A stretch of 64,000 nucleotides of DNA from Whitmania pigra (GCA_021613335.1 JAJTWR010000302.1:627501-691500), one strand, 5' to 3'; shown: positions 11,387-22,931, numbered from the stretch's first letter. Numbers and translations are program-made. Notes: a model not told the origin generated them from the sequence alone.

Positions 11387-12049
11387 TTAATTTTTATGTC
11401 TCTTCAACTGGGGTTCAATTTGGTCATCTTCATCAGACCTTGACCTCTTGTTACTGGTCAAAGTTACTGGTTCACTGGGGGTCGATTCCTCACTCTCTTC
11501 AGTGTTCTGGCTAGGTTCGTCATTCTCCAGTTCGGGGTTGTCGTCGCCATCTTCAGTTTCAGTATCGCTGTCATCACTTATAAATGGAGTTGATGATGGA
11601 AGGATATGAAATAAGACTCTATCAGTTAGATCTTCAGAATCTGAAGAATTTCTATTTTCCTGGGGAACAGTTTGAGGTACAGAATGGTCAAATTGTTCGT
11701 TTATGCTGTCTCTGTACCAAACTCTTCTTAATTCACGAATCATGATCCCTTCACCGCCAAAAATAACAAATCTTACGAACATTGACCCTAACGGAGCATT
11801 AGTATTTCGTACTTTGAGGGTACTGTGAGTTCTATCCTCATTAAAATCGTGGAATATCTCAGCGAACTGCCTCTTGCAGACAGGACATACGTTCTTCTCT
11901 TCGGACCAACGCTCGATGCATTGGAAACAAAACTTATGACTGCACACATCGGTTGTGCTCAGATTGTCGATATCACCCAAGCATATGGCACACGGATCGT
12001 CAGATATGCCCTCACCTGAGTTGTTGCTTTGTAGTTTGGAATCTGACAT
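11387..12049 (-). CDS. single-RING TOPORS-like protein (copy B1)
   Basis: Single exon of 220 residues, starting MSDSKLQSNNSGEG. One C3HC4 RING at about residues 20-60 (CAICLGDID ... CSHKFCFQC ... CPVCKRQF) is followed by EIFHDFNEDRTHSTLKV, the post-RING strand seen in TOPORS-type ligases. The middle is low complexity. The tail is acidic (DDSDTETEDGDD, EESEE), then has a bipartite-like basic end (NKRSRS ... LKRHKN). It is a likely nuclear E3 ligase. Compared with copy B2 the central segment after residue 88 is rearranged and shorter (INEQ is shared again downstream), so B1 may be a diverging copy. It is intronless, unlike the double-RING genes. Confidence 0.82.
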   Translation of the reverse strand: MSDSKLQSNNSGEGISDDPCAICLGDIDNLSTTDVCSHKFCFQCIERWSEEKNVCPVCKRQFAEIFHDFNEDRTHSTLKVRNTNAPLGSMFVRFVIFGGEGIMIRELRRVWYRDSINEQFDHSVPQTVPQENRNSSDSEDLTDRVLFHILPSSTPFISDDSDTETEDGDDNPELENDEPSQNTEESEESTPSEPVTLTSNKRSRSDEDDQIEPQLKRHKN

Positions 12050-12978
12050 TTTTTGATCAAAAATTTGACAATAAACGATAAAACTAGTTTGTGTATTTAC
12101 TCAACATAATACGGGCGCTATTTAAAAATCTTCCTCTTCAACATAAGCAAAAGAGAAGACTCTGGATAGAGTAAAATTTTAGTTTTAAGATTTAAAATTT
12201 TCAATAAAGTATACTTTAAAAATTTTAAATTTCAAAATTAAAATTATTGAAAATAAATTGAACGAAATAAATTATAGAATCAGTTTTGGAAAGTTTTACT
12301 TATCGCTATAAAACAGTTATCACAGTTGTCAACTGTCCGGGTTAATTTCTCTTATAAATAATTAATAGTTAACAAACTAAATTTGACAAATTATTGGACA
12401 GTTCCAAAGTTAAAGACCAATTATTTTAAAATGCTTTTTGGTCAAAGTTATCATTATTTTTACAACTAATGCTAATAATTTGCAAATAGCATTTTATAAT
12501 TTTTTAATCAATTAGTTTCTTGGTTTTTAAGTTTTGTGAAACTTTCACTTCTCATTAACACTAACAATGTACAGGCCCCATTTTAATAATTTGCATTACT
12601 CTGATAAGCACTTTTCAAAGTTGTAGCATTTACAGTAGTTGTAGCTTTTTCTACGATGATTAATTTATCTTTGTGCAATTTTAAAAGGACATATTTTATA
12701 AAAATGGTCTTCCTGTAGATATTTCTAGACTAAACCAGCTTTTAGTAAATCAAACAAAGTAATACTCTCCAAATTACAGAATTTTCTGAGTACATATTAT
12801 ATAATTTGACATCAATTTTAATTTCGTAATTAAGATAATTTAAAAGTGTACCAAAGCGATTTACGAAAAAATACAAACCACATATTTCAAATTATTCAAA
12901 ATAAGCCTTTTATTATACCGCATCGTTCACATTTTTAACATTACAGGAAGTAAAAAGATTTTAATGCCAAATAGAAAA
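12050..12978. other. intergenic spacer between B1 and B2
   Basis: AT-rich; parts resemble the spacer upstream of B2, indicating that gene and flank duplicated together. No other feature was recognised. Confidence 0.5.
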
Positions 12979-13746
12979 TTAAATTTTAGGCCTTTTAGAT
13001 GTCTGTTCAGATTGATTATCTTCGTCGTATCTGGACCTCTTGTTACTGGTCGAAGGTTCATTTGGGGTTGCCTCCTCATTCTCTTCAGGGTTAGAGCTAG
13101 GTTCGTTCTGTTCAGGGTCTGGGTTATGGCCACTACCTTCAGGGTCGCTCTCTTCATCTGGAGCTGCTCTTGCTAAACTCGCTGAAATAGTGATATGTAA
13201 TCGAACTCTTCTGGGTAAACCTTCAGTACCTTCAGAATTTGAGGAAGAACTTCTAACTTCCTGGAAAACAATTTGAGGATCAGCTAGGCCAGATTGTTCG
13301 TTGTCGCTATCTCTGTTCAAACCCGATCTTAATTGTTCACGAAAACTAGATATTAAACGCGCAATATCCCCAAGCATAGACATTCGTTCTTGACTTGTCA
13401 TACTCTGCATTCTTAGGGATGAGTTAATGATCCCGTTTTCACCGAATAATCTATTCACAGTTGAAATAATTTCATCAAAAATATCCCCCAAAACATCGGT
13501 ATTTTGTACTTTTAGGGTACTGTGAGTTCCATCCTCATTAAAATCGTGGAATATCTCAGCGAACTGCCTCTTGCAGACAGGACATACGTTCCTCTCTTTG
13601 GACCAACGCTCGATGCAGTGGAAACAAAACGTATGACTGCACACATCCGTTGTGCTCAGATTGTCGATATCGCCCAAGCATATGGCACACGGATCGTCAG
13701 ATATGCCCTCACCTGAATTGTTGCTTTGTACTTTTGAATCTGACAT
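12979..13746 (-). CDS. single-RING TOPORS-like protein (copy B2, intact)
   Basis: Single exon of 255 residues. The N-terminus and RING (residues about 20-60, with CSHTFCFHC and CPVCKRQF) are nearly identical to B1. A helical-looking middle (DIFDEIISTVNRLFGENG ... SFREQLRSG) follows, then a Ser/Glu-rich acidic stretch and a basic end, NKRSRYDEDNQSEQTSKRPKI, which looks like a bipartite nuclear signal. It is the best-preserved member of the minus-strand single-RING family and the parent of the broken copy at 14,231-14,563. The predicted function is a nuclear E3 ubiquitin or SUMO ligase (family inference). Confidence 0.84.
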   Translation of the reverse strand: MSDSKVQSNNSGEGISDDPCAICLGDIDNLSTTDVCSHTFCFHCIERWSKERNVCPVCKRQFAEIFHDFNEDGTHSTLKVQNTDVLGDIFDEIISTVNRLFGENGIINSSLRMQSMTSQERMSMLGDIARLISSFREQLRSGLNRDSDNEQSGLADPQIVFQEVRSSSSNSEGTEGLPRRVRLHITISASLARAAPDEESDPEGSGHNPDPEQNEPSSNPEENEEATPNEPSTSNKRSRYDEDNQSEQTSKRPKI

Positions 13747-15000
13747 TTTTCGATCAAAATTTTCACACGAACTGATAAAACCTGTTCACGTACTCCCACA
13801 ACATAGTATGGGCGATAACAATACTCTGCCCCTTCAACATCAGCTGAAGCGATGACTGAAATTTTAGTTTTAAGATTTTTAATGCTCGCCAAAATAATGG
13901 ATAAATATTAAATTTTAAAGAAAATTAAAATTGTTAAAAATAAATTGAAGGGCATAAATTATAGAATCGGTTTTTAAAAAATGATATTTATTGCCATGCA
14001 TTTATCAGGGTTATTCGTTTTCAAAATAAATAAATTAAGTTTTCGTGCAAATTGGTGAATTTCAGCACTCAAAATTTAAAAACAACAAATTCTTAAAAAT
14101 ACTTCTCATTACCCATTACTTTTACAACTCGTTAATGCTAAGAATTTAATGTTTTATTAATGTTATCAATTAGTTTCTTGAATATCCCCAAGCATAGACA
14201 TTCGTTCTTGACTTGTCATACTCTGCATTATTAGGGATGAGTTAATGATCCCGTTATCACGAATAATCTATTCACAATTGAAATAATATCATCAAAAATA
14301 TCCCTCAAAACATCGGTATTTTGTACTTTTAGGGTACTGTGAGTTCCATCCTCATTAAAATCGTGAAATATCTCAGCGAACTGCCTCTTGCAGACAGGAC
14401 ATACGTTCTTCTCTTTGGACCAACGCTCGATGCAGTGGAAACAAAACGTATGACTGCACACATCCGTTGTGCTCAGATTGTCGATATCGCCCAAGCATAT
14501 GGCACACTGATCGTCAGATATGCCCTCACCTGAATTGTTGCTTTGTATTTTTGAATCTGACATTTTTCGATCAAAATTTTCACACGAACTGATAAAACCT
14601 GTTCACGTACTCCCACAACATAGTATGGGCGATAACAATACTCTGCCCCTTCAACATCAGCTGAAGCGATGACTGTGAAATTTTAGTTTTAAGATTTTTA
14701 ATGCTCGCCAAAATAATGGATAAATATTAAATTTTAAAGAAAATTAAAATTGTTGAAAATAAATTGAAGGGCATAAATTATAGAATCGGTTTTTAAAAAA
14801 TATTTATTGCCATGCATTTATCAGGGTTATTCGTTTTCAAAATAAATAAATTAAGTTTTCGTGCAAATTGGTGAATTTCAGCACTCAAAATTTAAAAACA
14901 ACAAATTCTTAAAAATACTTCTCATTACCCATTACTTTTACAACTCGTTAATGCTAAGAATTTAATGTTTTATTAATGTTATCAATTAGTTTCTTGAATT
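13362..15000. repeat. 0.82-kb tandem segmental duplication
   Basis: 13,362-14,178 is repeated at about 14,179-15,000 with few differences. The unit contains the 5' half of a B-type RING gene plus its upstream flank. The join at 14,176-14,184 reads TTCTTGAATATCCCC, where the flank end (TTCTTGAAT) meets the internal gene sequence (AATATCCCC) with a 3-base overlap, so the breakpoint is microhomology-like. Confidence 0.9.
14231..14563 (-). pseudogene. truncated duplicate of RING gene B2
   Basis: 110 residues are open. The RING is intact and differs from B2 by only a few residues (DDQCAIC for DDPCAIC, VLRDIFDDII). A one-base loss (B2 'tttcaccgaat' versus 'tatcacgaat' near 14,257) shifts the frame, giving ...VITGSLTHP then stop. 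The acidic and basic tail was never included in the duplicated unit. It could still make a RING-only peptide, so it might act as a competitor, but the simplest reading is a dead partial copy. Confidence 0.8.
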
Positions 15001-15064
15001 TGAAATTTTTTGTTTTTAATGTAATGAAACAATTCTCGATGGCAGCAAATAACAGGTTCCTCGG

Positions 15065-15976
15065 TCACACATCAATTTGATCAACGTCCATTGCCTCACT
15101 CATGTCGCTACTTCCTTGGGGATCATTGTCTACCACATCTTTAACTGCGCTGGAGTAACTAATTCTCCTTGTTCTGGCAGATCTCTCGGTTCCATCGATT
15201 TCTTCGTCGATTTCTTCATCGATTTCTTCATCGATTTCTTCATCGATTTCTTCATCGATTTCTTCATCGATTTCTTGGTCAGTCTCTTCTTCGTTTTCTT
15301 CATAATTTCTGTCGTCGATTGCGTTTCGGTTTGACGAACGGTGAGCTGAATTTGCACCGTTGACGTGTGGCTTTTGGAATGGATACTCGATGCCAAAGCA
15401 ACTGGTACACTCTGTGTAATCTTCGTCGTCCCTAGATTGTGAAATTGGTAAAGGTTAATTGATGGCCTATGATTGCGTTTCAAAGGTTCTAGTTTCCTAA
15501 ATTCATGCTTTAAATAATAATTAAAAACATAAATTTAGAAGTTAAGTATAAACTATATTATATAAAAAAAATATAATAGTTAGGAATCATGGGAACTCAC
15601 TCGATGTCGTAGTAGCCTACCCTTTTCAAAGGAATGACTGTGTCGCTTTCCTTGCGCAGTTCCAAGTACCTGGCCTTGCATAGTGGGCAATCTAAGGTTA
15701 TCTTGGACCATTCCATGATACAGTCCATGCAAAATGCATGCGAGCAAGATGTCGACACGACTCTATCTTGATATTCTTGCAAACATATGAAGCATTGACC
15801 TCCTTCTCCTACAATGGCGGGACCGGCAGTTTGGTCTTGAGGTCTGAAATTATTTGAGAACGGATTACATAATTTCTCGGTATTTTATTGGAACGTCAAA
15901 GTCAACATGCAGCGATGGTGATTATTATTAATACTTACCCGTTAGCCACGCTCTGATAGTTTAAGTCGTTATCCAT
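15065..15976 (-). CDS. RING protein with EEID tandem-repeat tail
   Basis: Three exons on the minus strand: 15,939-15,976, 15,601-15,843 and 15,065-15,431, all joined in phase 2; 215 residues. The single RING is in exon 2 (CFICLQEYQD ... CSHAFCMDC ... CPLCKARY). Exon 3 begins with EDDEDYTEC, then has about seven EEID repeats encoded by a 12-bp minisatellite, and ends MDVDQIDV. Sequence around the RING is distinct from the other groups, and the post-RING IFHDF motif is absent. It is the last minus-strand RING gene before the LINE. The predicted activity is E3 ligase, from the RING alone; the acidic repeat may serve protein-protein contact. Confidence 0.75.
15196..15276. repeat. 12-bp coding minisatellite (EEID on the minus strand)
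   Basis: TCGATTTCTTCA is repeated about seven times with two substitutions at the edges. Read on the minus strand it encodes Glu-Glu-Ile-Asp in the tail of the RING gene at 15,065-15,976. Confidence 0.92.
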
Positions 15977-16200
15977 GGAATAATTATTTATTGATGCAAT
16001 AAATTAATTAATGCCTCCTAGAATTTTTATAATCATATTTTTGTTCCATTAGGACTAACGTGTTATTGCAAAAACACTAAAAATTTTATGTTATTATTAA
16101 AAATTTGAAAATTTATTAACCATTAGATCATAAAAACCGATGTGAAATGTTACCATAATTTTAAATACGTTTAAAATCCTCTAGTGAAAACTTCGCTAAA

Positions 16201-17044
16201 ATGACTACGAGAAGTTTTAAAGATTTTAAAAAATGCCAAGAATGCGAAATGTATGGAAGTGTCGAGGGTTTGAATCTAAACCAAATTTGCAAGAACTGTG
16301 TGCGAATGAAAGACGTCGTCGAAAGACTCGAACAACTCATAGGTATCAATAAGGAACAAAGTGACAAAATCGAGTTGCTCGAAAAAAAGTTGGAGACTAT
16401 AGAAAGCGGTAAAGTAGGAGGAGATCTTGTGGAAAATAAATTTCAAAGCTGGAGGAGAAAGTAGAGAGCTTACTTGTCTCAGTCGAGGCTGACATGACAG
16501 CCGAAGCTGGTACTAAAAGCAAGGGTCTTGCATGGACAGAAATTGTAAAGAAAAGAGTAGATGCAAAATTGAAAACAATTGAAGACAGAGTACAAGTTGT
16601 GGACAAAAAAATCAGTACAGCAAAAACCATTGCTCAGGAGGAAGTCGAAAGAGAAAGAGAAGGAACAACATTATACTGTACAGGCTCGAAGAAAGCAAAG
16701 CTAAAAGTGAGCCAGAACAGAAAACTGAGGATAGAGACACTGCTATGCATTTCATCAACAATGTACTTGGTGTAAAATGTGATAGTGGTGACATCAAAAG
16801 TGTATTCAGGATAGGTAAGGATACAAAGGAGGTAAGGCCACTAATGATTCAATTTAGGGAAAGAGAATCAAAGAAACTAGTTTTGGAATCACTTCCAAAA
16901 TTACGAACTGCAGAAAGCAAATTCAAAGGCATCTCTGTCTGCCATGATTTGACTAAAGCAGAAAGAGAGCAATGCAAGAATTGTTGGAAGAGGCGAAGAA
17001 AAAGCAAGCTGAAGATCAGTCGGGGGACTACATTTTCAGAGTGA
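16201..17044 (+). pseudogene. LINE ORF1 remnant
   Basis: It starts MTTRSFKDFKKCQECE and has a Cys-x2-Cys ... Cys-x2-Cys cluster (CQEC, CKNC), followed by a predicted coiled coil (LEQLIGINKEQSDKIELLEK). Frameshifts split it into at least three pieces. ORF1 proteins of this clade bind RNA; no intact product is expected here. Confidence 0.7.
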
Positions 17045-17137
17045 AGGGCCAACCAGGCAACATGAAGCTGGAAAAGCTGAGGAGGAGGTAAGATTAGAAA
17101 TTAATCATTTAAGTAAGGATATACAGAGTAAGAGTTC

Positions 17138-19931
17138 TGAAATGTGTTTATGCCAATGCTAGAAGTATAGTTAGTAAGACTAAAAGGACAGAACTCGAGC
17201 TAATTGTCGATACGGAGGAGCCAGATATAATTGGCATTACTGAGTCTTGGGCAAAAGAAAGTATTCAAAACTCTGAGCTAGCAATTGATGGCTATGAGAT
17301 GTTAAGGAAAGACAGAGAGGGACAGAAAGAAAATGGACATGGAGCAGGAGGGGTATTAATTTATATTAAGAATTATATCAAAGTAATAGAAAGAAAGGAA
17401 TTTCAAAATGAAAACTTTAAAGAGAGTTTATGGTGTGATATTTACATAGGTAAATTCAAACTTCTTTTAGGGGTTTGCTACAGGCCACCAAATTTTAAAG
17501 AGGATACTGGACTAAATGAGATATTATACAAAGCCAGTAAGGAATTTATGCTAGTAATGGGTGACTTTAACTACCATATTAACTGGAACACTTTAGAAGG
17601 AGAAAGACCTGAGGATATAAACTTTATAAATGTAACAAATGATAACTTCTTATTCCAGCACATCACTGATCCCACAAGAGGTAAAAACACATTAGATTTG
17701 ATATTAACAACAGATGAGAACTTAGTGGAAGGCCTAACAGTTGGTGAACACTTTGGAACAAGTGATCATCAAGTTGTCAGATGGAACATTTATTTAGAGA
17801 CGACGAGGATTTAAAAAAAGAGAACCTAGATTCTAAAAACTTTTTTAAGGCTGACTATGATAAAATACGGAATGAGTTAGAGAAAACAAACCTAGCTAAA
17901 AAAATAGAATCTGCTAATGTAGAAGAAGCTTGGGCAATAATCAAGAAAGAGCTAAATCTAGTTGTAGATAAATATATCCCAAGCAGAGGCAGAACTCAGA
18001 AAAGACAGCCATGGCTTACGAAGGAGGTCATCAAATGCAAAAGAGCTAAGTATAAAGCATGGAAGAAATTACGAGAATGACAAAAATAAATTCTGGAGAG
18101 GAAGAGGAAAGAGAGCTTAAGGATTTAAAACAAAAATATCAGAAACAAAGGAATGCATCAAACAGAATTAATAAAAAAGCATTACTAGAATATGAGAACA
18201 AATAGCAAACAAAAGCGATAGCATAGAGCTTTTTCAGATACGTTAGATGTAAACAAAAAGTAAGGGACAAAATTGGACCATTACAAAATAGTGAGGGGCA
18301 AACAGTTGATTCAGTAGAGGAAACAGCCAATATATTAAATAGCTACTTCAGTTCAGTTTTTACTAAAGAAACAATAGGGAATATACCAGAACTGCCAAGG
18401 AGAATCCAACAGATTGAGATAAAGTTAGATACAGTAAACTTCTCAGAAACAGGGGTAATTAAGCAACTGGAAAATTTGAAAGTAGACAAGAGCCCTGGAA
18501 TAGACAACCTACATCCTAAACTACTATATGAGACAAGAACAGCTATAGGAGAAGCATTGGCAATCTTATTTGTCAAATCGTTTGATTCAGGAACAATACC
18601 AAGAGATTGGAAAGATGCAATAGTAGTTCCTCTATTCAAAAAGGGAAGTAGGGGTTTGCCATCCAACTACAGGCCAGTAAGCTTAACTTCTATAGTTTGC
18701 AAGGTAATGGAAAGAATGATCAAAGAGGCTGTATCAACTTTTTTTGGAAGAAACGATGTGATTGGAAAGAGCCAACATGGTTTTACTAAGAACAGATCGT
18801 GTCTTACCACCCTACTTGAGTTTTTTGAAGAAATTTATGAGTGGGTTGATCATGACAAGGCTGTAGATGTAGTGTACCTAGACTTCGCAAAAGCATTTGA
18901 CAAGGTGCCCCATCAAAGGCTTCAAAAAAAGCTCGGTGCATGTGGGATTGAAGGCAAACTATTACATTGGTTTACAAACTGGTTGACAGATAGGAGACAG
19001 AAGGTAGGCATAGGAGGAATTTATTCAGAGTGGCAACCAGTACTTAGCGGCGTCCCACAAGGATCGGTGCTTGGACCTGTACTGTTCTGCATATATATAA
19101 ATGATCTGGATGATGGCATAAGATCTAAGTTATCTAAGTTTGCTGACGACACTAAAGTAGCAAGAAGTGTCAGCAAGCAAGAAGATGTAGATACACTTCA
19201 GGAAGATCTTAACAAGTTATTCAAATGGGCAGAAGATTGGCAGATGCTTTTCAACGTAAGCAAATGCTCCATTATGCATATGGGATGCAAAAACACGAAA
19301 GTCGAATATGCATTTGGAGGAAACATTCTGAAGCAGTCAAATCAGGAAAGAGATCTGGGGGTAATAATGCAGAACAATGGAAAAGCATCTCTACAGTGCA
19401 TGGAAGTTGCTAAAAAAGCAAACAGAGTACTTGGGATGATAAAGAGAACAGTAGTAAGCAGGAACAAGGATGTAATACTGAGATTGTATAAGGCATTAGT
19501 AAGGCCACACCTTGAGTACTGTGTGCAAGTATGGAACCCTCATTTGAGGAAGGATGTAGAGATGTTGGAAAGAGTACAAAGAAGGGCAACCAGGATGATA
19601 GATGGTTTTGGAAAGCTTAGTTACGAGGAAAGATTAAATAGATGTAAATTAACGACTCTGGAAAAGAGAAGAAGTAGAGGGGACCTCATCGAGGCATTCA
19701 AAATTTTATCGGGAAGGGAAGGCCTTTTGCCTGAACAGTTTATTCGAAGCCACAAAAAGTGTTTCTACTAGAGGGCACGATTGTAAATTATACAGGAAGG
19801 CTTCGGGAAACTTGAAAAACAATTATTTCAGTTCAAGGGTGGTTTCCTTATGGAATAAACTAGATAAGGAAACCATCCATGCTGACACAATAGATAAATT
19901 CAAAATTTATTTAAGTAAATTCGGATATTAG
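17138..19931 (+). pseudogene. LINE ORF2 remnant: endonuclease plus reverse transcriptase
   Basis: The endonuclease shows NARS, ITESW, VMGDFNYH and TSDHQVV, the conserved APE-type blocks (about 17,150-17,790). The reverse transcriptase shows KSPGIDNL, RPVSLTS, LDFAKAFDKV, SGVPQGSVLGP and the catalytic FADDT (about 18,476-19,160), and then a C-terminal LVRPHLEYC block. The reading frame is broken at about 17,800, 18,080 and 19,745; the last stop is at 19,931. At 19,741 the copy has TTTATTCG where the truncated copy at 10,403-11,017 has TTTTTCG, which explains the last shift. Confidence 0.9.
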
Positions 19932-20263
19932 GACTAAAAAGAGTGGTTATTACACAGATCCAGGTCTTCTTAACCACTATAAATAATTGTTATGTTATGT
20001 TATGTTAAAAGTTTACTTTTATTTGAAAAATGGGGCGAATTAATAATTATCGACTAGAATGGAAGAAAAGATTATCACAAAAATTTTTAAAATAAACGAT
20101 TTGAATTGATTAAATGTTATAATTTTAAGAGTCTTTTTTAACATCTCTCGTAATGGGCCAAGACATTTTATTTCTGTAAACACTGTAATCACCAACTCCA
20201 TTACAATCTCGATTAACAAACAAATTAACAGCTAATTACAAATATTTATACTAAACAACAAAA

Positions 20264-20746
20264 ATGTCGAATCCAGAAGAGAAGGCTCACCAAAACAATG
20301 ATAAGACGTGCGACAACCCTGATAATGAGTGCCTCATATGCTTGGATGAGATCAACAACCTCAGCACGACCGATGTTTGCAACCATCGCTTCTGCTTCGA
20401 CTGCATCAGGCAATGGTCCTTAACAAGTGAAACTTGTCCTTTCTGCAAGAGAGAATTTACACAGATATTCCACGATTTCAAAGAAGATGGCACCCACAGC
20501 TCTTTCGAACTAGATGATTGCGTCACGTTAAACGTAAATAATATTGCCGATTTTGTCAATTACCTGACCAGTCAGATGTTTCCATACGCAACAATTGTAA
20601 GCTCAACAGAGGTCGAGGACATGGAAGAAATGGCTGCCGAAGGAACCGAAGATGGATACGAATTTGAAGTCGATGGAGGCGGTGATGAGCCTAGATACAC
20701 GAGTGTTTTGACGATTAGGATTCGTGACGAAGACGGGCAAAGCTAA
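20264..20746 (+). CDS. single-RING TOPORS-like protein, first plus-strand member
   Basis: Single exon of 160 residues, starting MSNPEEKAHQNNDK. The RING lies at about residues 24-64 (CLICLDEINNLSTTDVC ... CNHRFCFDC ... CPFCKREF), followed by QIFHDFKEDGTHSSF. The NLSTTDVC stretch is shared with minus-strand group B and the plus-strand FDDIVVDD group, so this gene links the two orientations. The tail is acidic (EVEDMEEMAAEGTEDGYEFE) and ends IRDEDGQS. A motif AGAGTCTTTTTT lies at about 20,128, 125 bp upstream, a variant of the element shared by the other plus-strand RING families. AATAAA follows about 100 nt after the stop. It is a likely E3 ligase. Confidence 0.83.
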   Translation: MSNPEEKAHQNNDKTCDNPDNECLICLDEINNLSTTDVCNHRFCFDCIRQWSLTSETCPFCKREFTQIFHDFKEDGTHSSFELDDCVTLNVNNIADFVNYLTSQMFPYATIVSSTEVEDMEEMAAEGTEDGYEFEVDGGGDEPRYTSVLTIRIRDEDGQS

Positions 20747-21340
20747 TCAGTTTCAGATTCTGCTGCTGTTGCAAAAGGAGAAGCTGTTTTATAAGTTTTA
20801 CAAAAATTCTAGACATCTGCTTAGGGATGGTTGTCTATATTTCCGGAGAATAAAATTGGAACGTATTTTAAATGTTTTATTTTCATAACTTTATTTTATT
20901 TATTTTGTATGAGAAGCTAAATTTAAATAAAATCGCTGAAACACAAATATTTCGATTTTATAAAATTATAAAAAACATAATTCTAATAAGTCACTATCCT
21001 TAAATAATTATATCACACTTTTTTAAAAGTTATTTAAATAATCTCAAGTTATCAAAATGTGTCTAGTATTAAATTATAATGTTAATATTTCTAGTTTAAT
21101 TTAACACATTTTAAAGCAATTACTTAACTGAATGGGTACAGTTTGACAATTTGTTTGTGAAAATTTGTTAAAACAGTTTCAACAATTTGACCTTCAAGTC
21201 TTTTTGAATGATTTATCATCTGCATAGCTGCTTTTGATTTTTTTAAATAATAAATTATTTTTTTAAATTAAAACTTTGGAATTCATGAAACTGGTTCCGA
21301 GAGAAAATATGAAATTTTGCATAATTCATCAATGTTTCTC
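20747..21340. other. intergenic spacer before the 1.16-kb array
   Basis: Holds the 3' end of the preceding RING gene with AATAAA near 20,848. The rest is AT-rich without coding signal. Confidence 0.5.
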
Positions 21341-21769
21341 GTTGAATTTAAACTCTATTTGAACATGATGATTAAATAAAAAATAAATCTAAATAAAATG
21401 CACAGTTAAGTGATTATGTGTTTAATATCTTTAGCCAAAAAAAAGGGGTCTATAGGTGCGTGTTATAATAGTTTGCGTGTTTTCTAAATGTTTATACAAA
21501 ATGGAAAAATTGCGTGTTAAGTTCGTCCGCGTGTTCGTGAAAATATTACTAGAGTTCACTTAAAGACTGCAGATTTAATCGGGTATCTATACCAAGAGAA
21601 GATTTATAATTCAACCTTAAAAAAATCGTTTAATAAAATGAAATAAATTTTTAAAATCTGATTAAGTTTTAAAAATAATTTCATTCAATTTTAATTGCCA
21701 ACAACATTCCAGAATCTATTAATAGCTACTTGGATCTTTAATACTTGAACATACATTATTGTCTTTAAA

Positions 21770-22267
21770 ATGCATCGTCGCGCAACTGTACATTCTCAAA
21801 TTCGGTATAGGGATTCTAGGAAGCAGAATACTAAAAAGAATTGCAATTCACCACCAATATGTCAATTATGTTTACGAAATATCTACGATGTAGGCATGAT
21901 TGATTCATGCACTCATCGCTTCTGCTATCAGTGCATTATTACTAGGTCGGAAACCAATAGAGAATGTTTCATATGCGGTGGACAATTCTCCCAAATTTAC
22001 TACAACTTTAGTTCCCCTAATGCGCTACACCCTTCAGAAATTAATGCGCGGACAAGGACAAAGCTTTATGAGACGATCACCTTGTTAGATTTGGACCAGC
22101 CAGATTTGAAACAACAACCTCAAGATTTTGAGAAAGAAGACCATTTTTTGTACCATTATGCAGAGTATGAGGAAATGGACGAAAAATGTTGGCGATTTTG
22201 CAAAGCTTTATCTAAACTTTACAAGCTCAAAATTGAATTATCCCATGCGGATCAGGCATATAACTGA
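21770..22267 (+). CDS. RING protein of the tandem array, copy C1
   Basis: Single exon of 165 residues, starting MHRRATVHSQIRYRDSRKQN with a very basic N-terminus. The RING is at about residues 31-70: CQLC, then CTHRFCYQC and CFIC, so all C3HC4 ligands are kept although the loop is short. After it comes FSQIYYNFSS, the counterpart of the IFHDF post-RING strand. The second half is predicted helical and charged (EYEEMDEKCWRFCKALSKLYKLKIEL). There is no acidic run or C-terminal basic signal, unlike other groups. GGATCTTT lies at 21,732-21,739, 30 bp before the ATG. AATAAA at 22,311 lies 44 nt after the stop. Likely an E3 ligase; the N-terminal basic stretch could act in nuclear import or nucleic acid binding. 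Confidence 0.82.
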   Translation: MHRRATVHSQIRYRDSRKQNTKKNCNSPPICQLCLRNIYDVGMIDSCTHRFCYQCIITRSETNRECFICGGQFSQIYYNFSSPNALHPSEINARTRTKLYETITLLDLDQPDLKQQPQDFEKEDHFLYHYAEYEEMDEKCWRFCKALSKLYKLKIELSHADQAYN

Positions 22268-22445
22268 TATAACCTTTGAAACGTTTGAAAGTTGATTTTA
22301 AATTTAAGAAAATAAAATTTTTGCTTTTTAAATTTATGGCTTTGTTGATCGTTAAATCATGGAAAAGAAAATAAAATTATGAAATTAATAAAATTTTATT
22401 CAATTGGATTGTTCAACTAACATCATATTTTCTAACAATATTTAT

Positions 22446-22497
22446 CATAACAATTATTTATAGTGGTTATAAACATTTGGATATATATAATCACTCG
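22446..22497 (-). mobile_element. LINE 3'-tail relic inside each array unit
   Basis: CATAACAATTATTTATAGTGG and the following 30 bases match the reverse complement of the 3' end of the LINE at 16,140-20,008. The same relic recurs at about 23,607-23,658, 24,769-24,820 and 25,931-25,982, each about 180 nt after the RING stop codon. It has no coding part and must pre-date amplification of the array. Confidence 0.75.
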
Positions 22498-22931
22498 GAC
22501 ATTTTGCTTCAATGTTGAATTTAAACTCTATTTGAACATGATGATTAAATAAAAAATAAATCTAAATAAAATGCACAGTTAAGTGATTATGTGTTTAATA
22601 TCTTTAGCCAAAAAAAGGGGTCTATAGGTGCGTGTTATAATAGTTTGCGTGTTTTCTAAATGTTTATACAAAATGGAAAAATTGCGTGTTAAATTCGTGA
22701 AAATATTACTAGAGTTCACTAAAAGACTCTACAGAGTTAAGCGGATGTCAATACCAAGAAAGGATTTATAATTCAGTCTTACAAAAATCTTTTAATAAAA
22801 TGAAATAAATTTTTAAAATCTGATTAAGTTTTAAAAATAATTTCATTCAATTTTAATTGCCAACAACATTCCAGAATCTTTTAATAGCTACTTGGATCTT
22901 TAATACTTGAACATACATTATTGTCTTTAAA

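Larger units (their letters stand above)
16140..20008 (+). mobile_element. CR1/jockey-clade non-LTR retrotransposon, near full length but degenerate
   Basis: It carries ORF1, an apurinic endonuclease and a reverse transcriptase in the usual order, and ends in a short TTATG microsatellite tail (about 19,990-20,005) without poly(A), as in CR1-like elements. Several frameshifts (near 16,460, 17,040, 17,800, 18,080 and 19,745) make it inactive. The 5' limit is only approximate. The copy lies between the last minus-strand and the first plus-strand RING gene. Confidence 0.92.
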
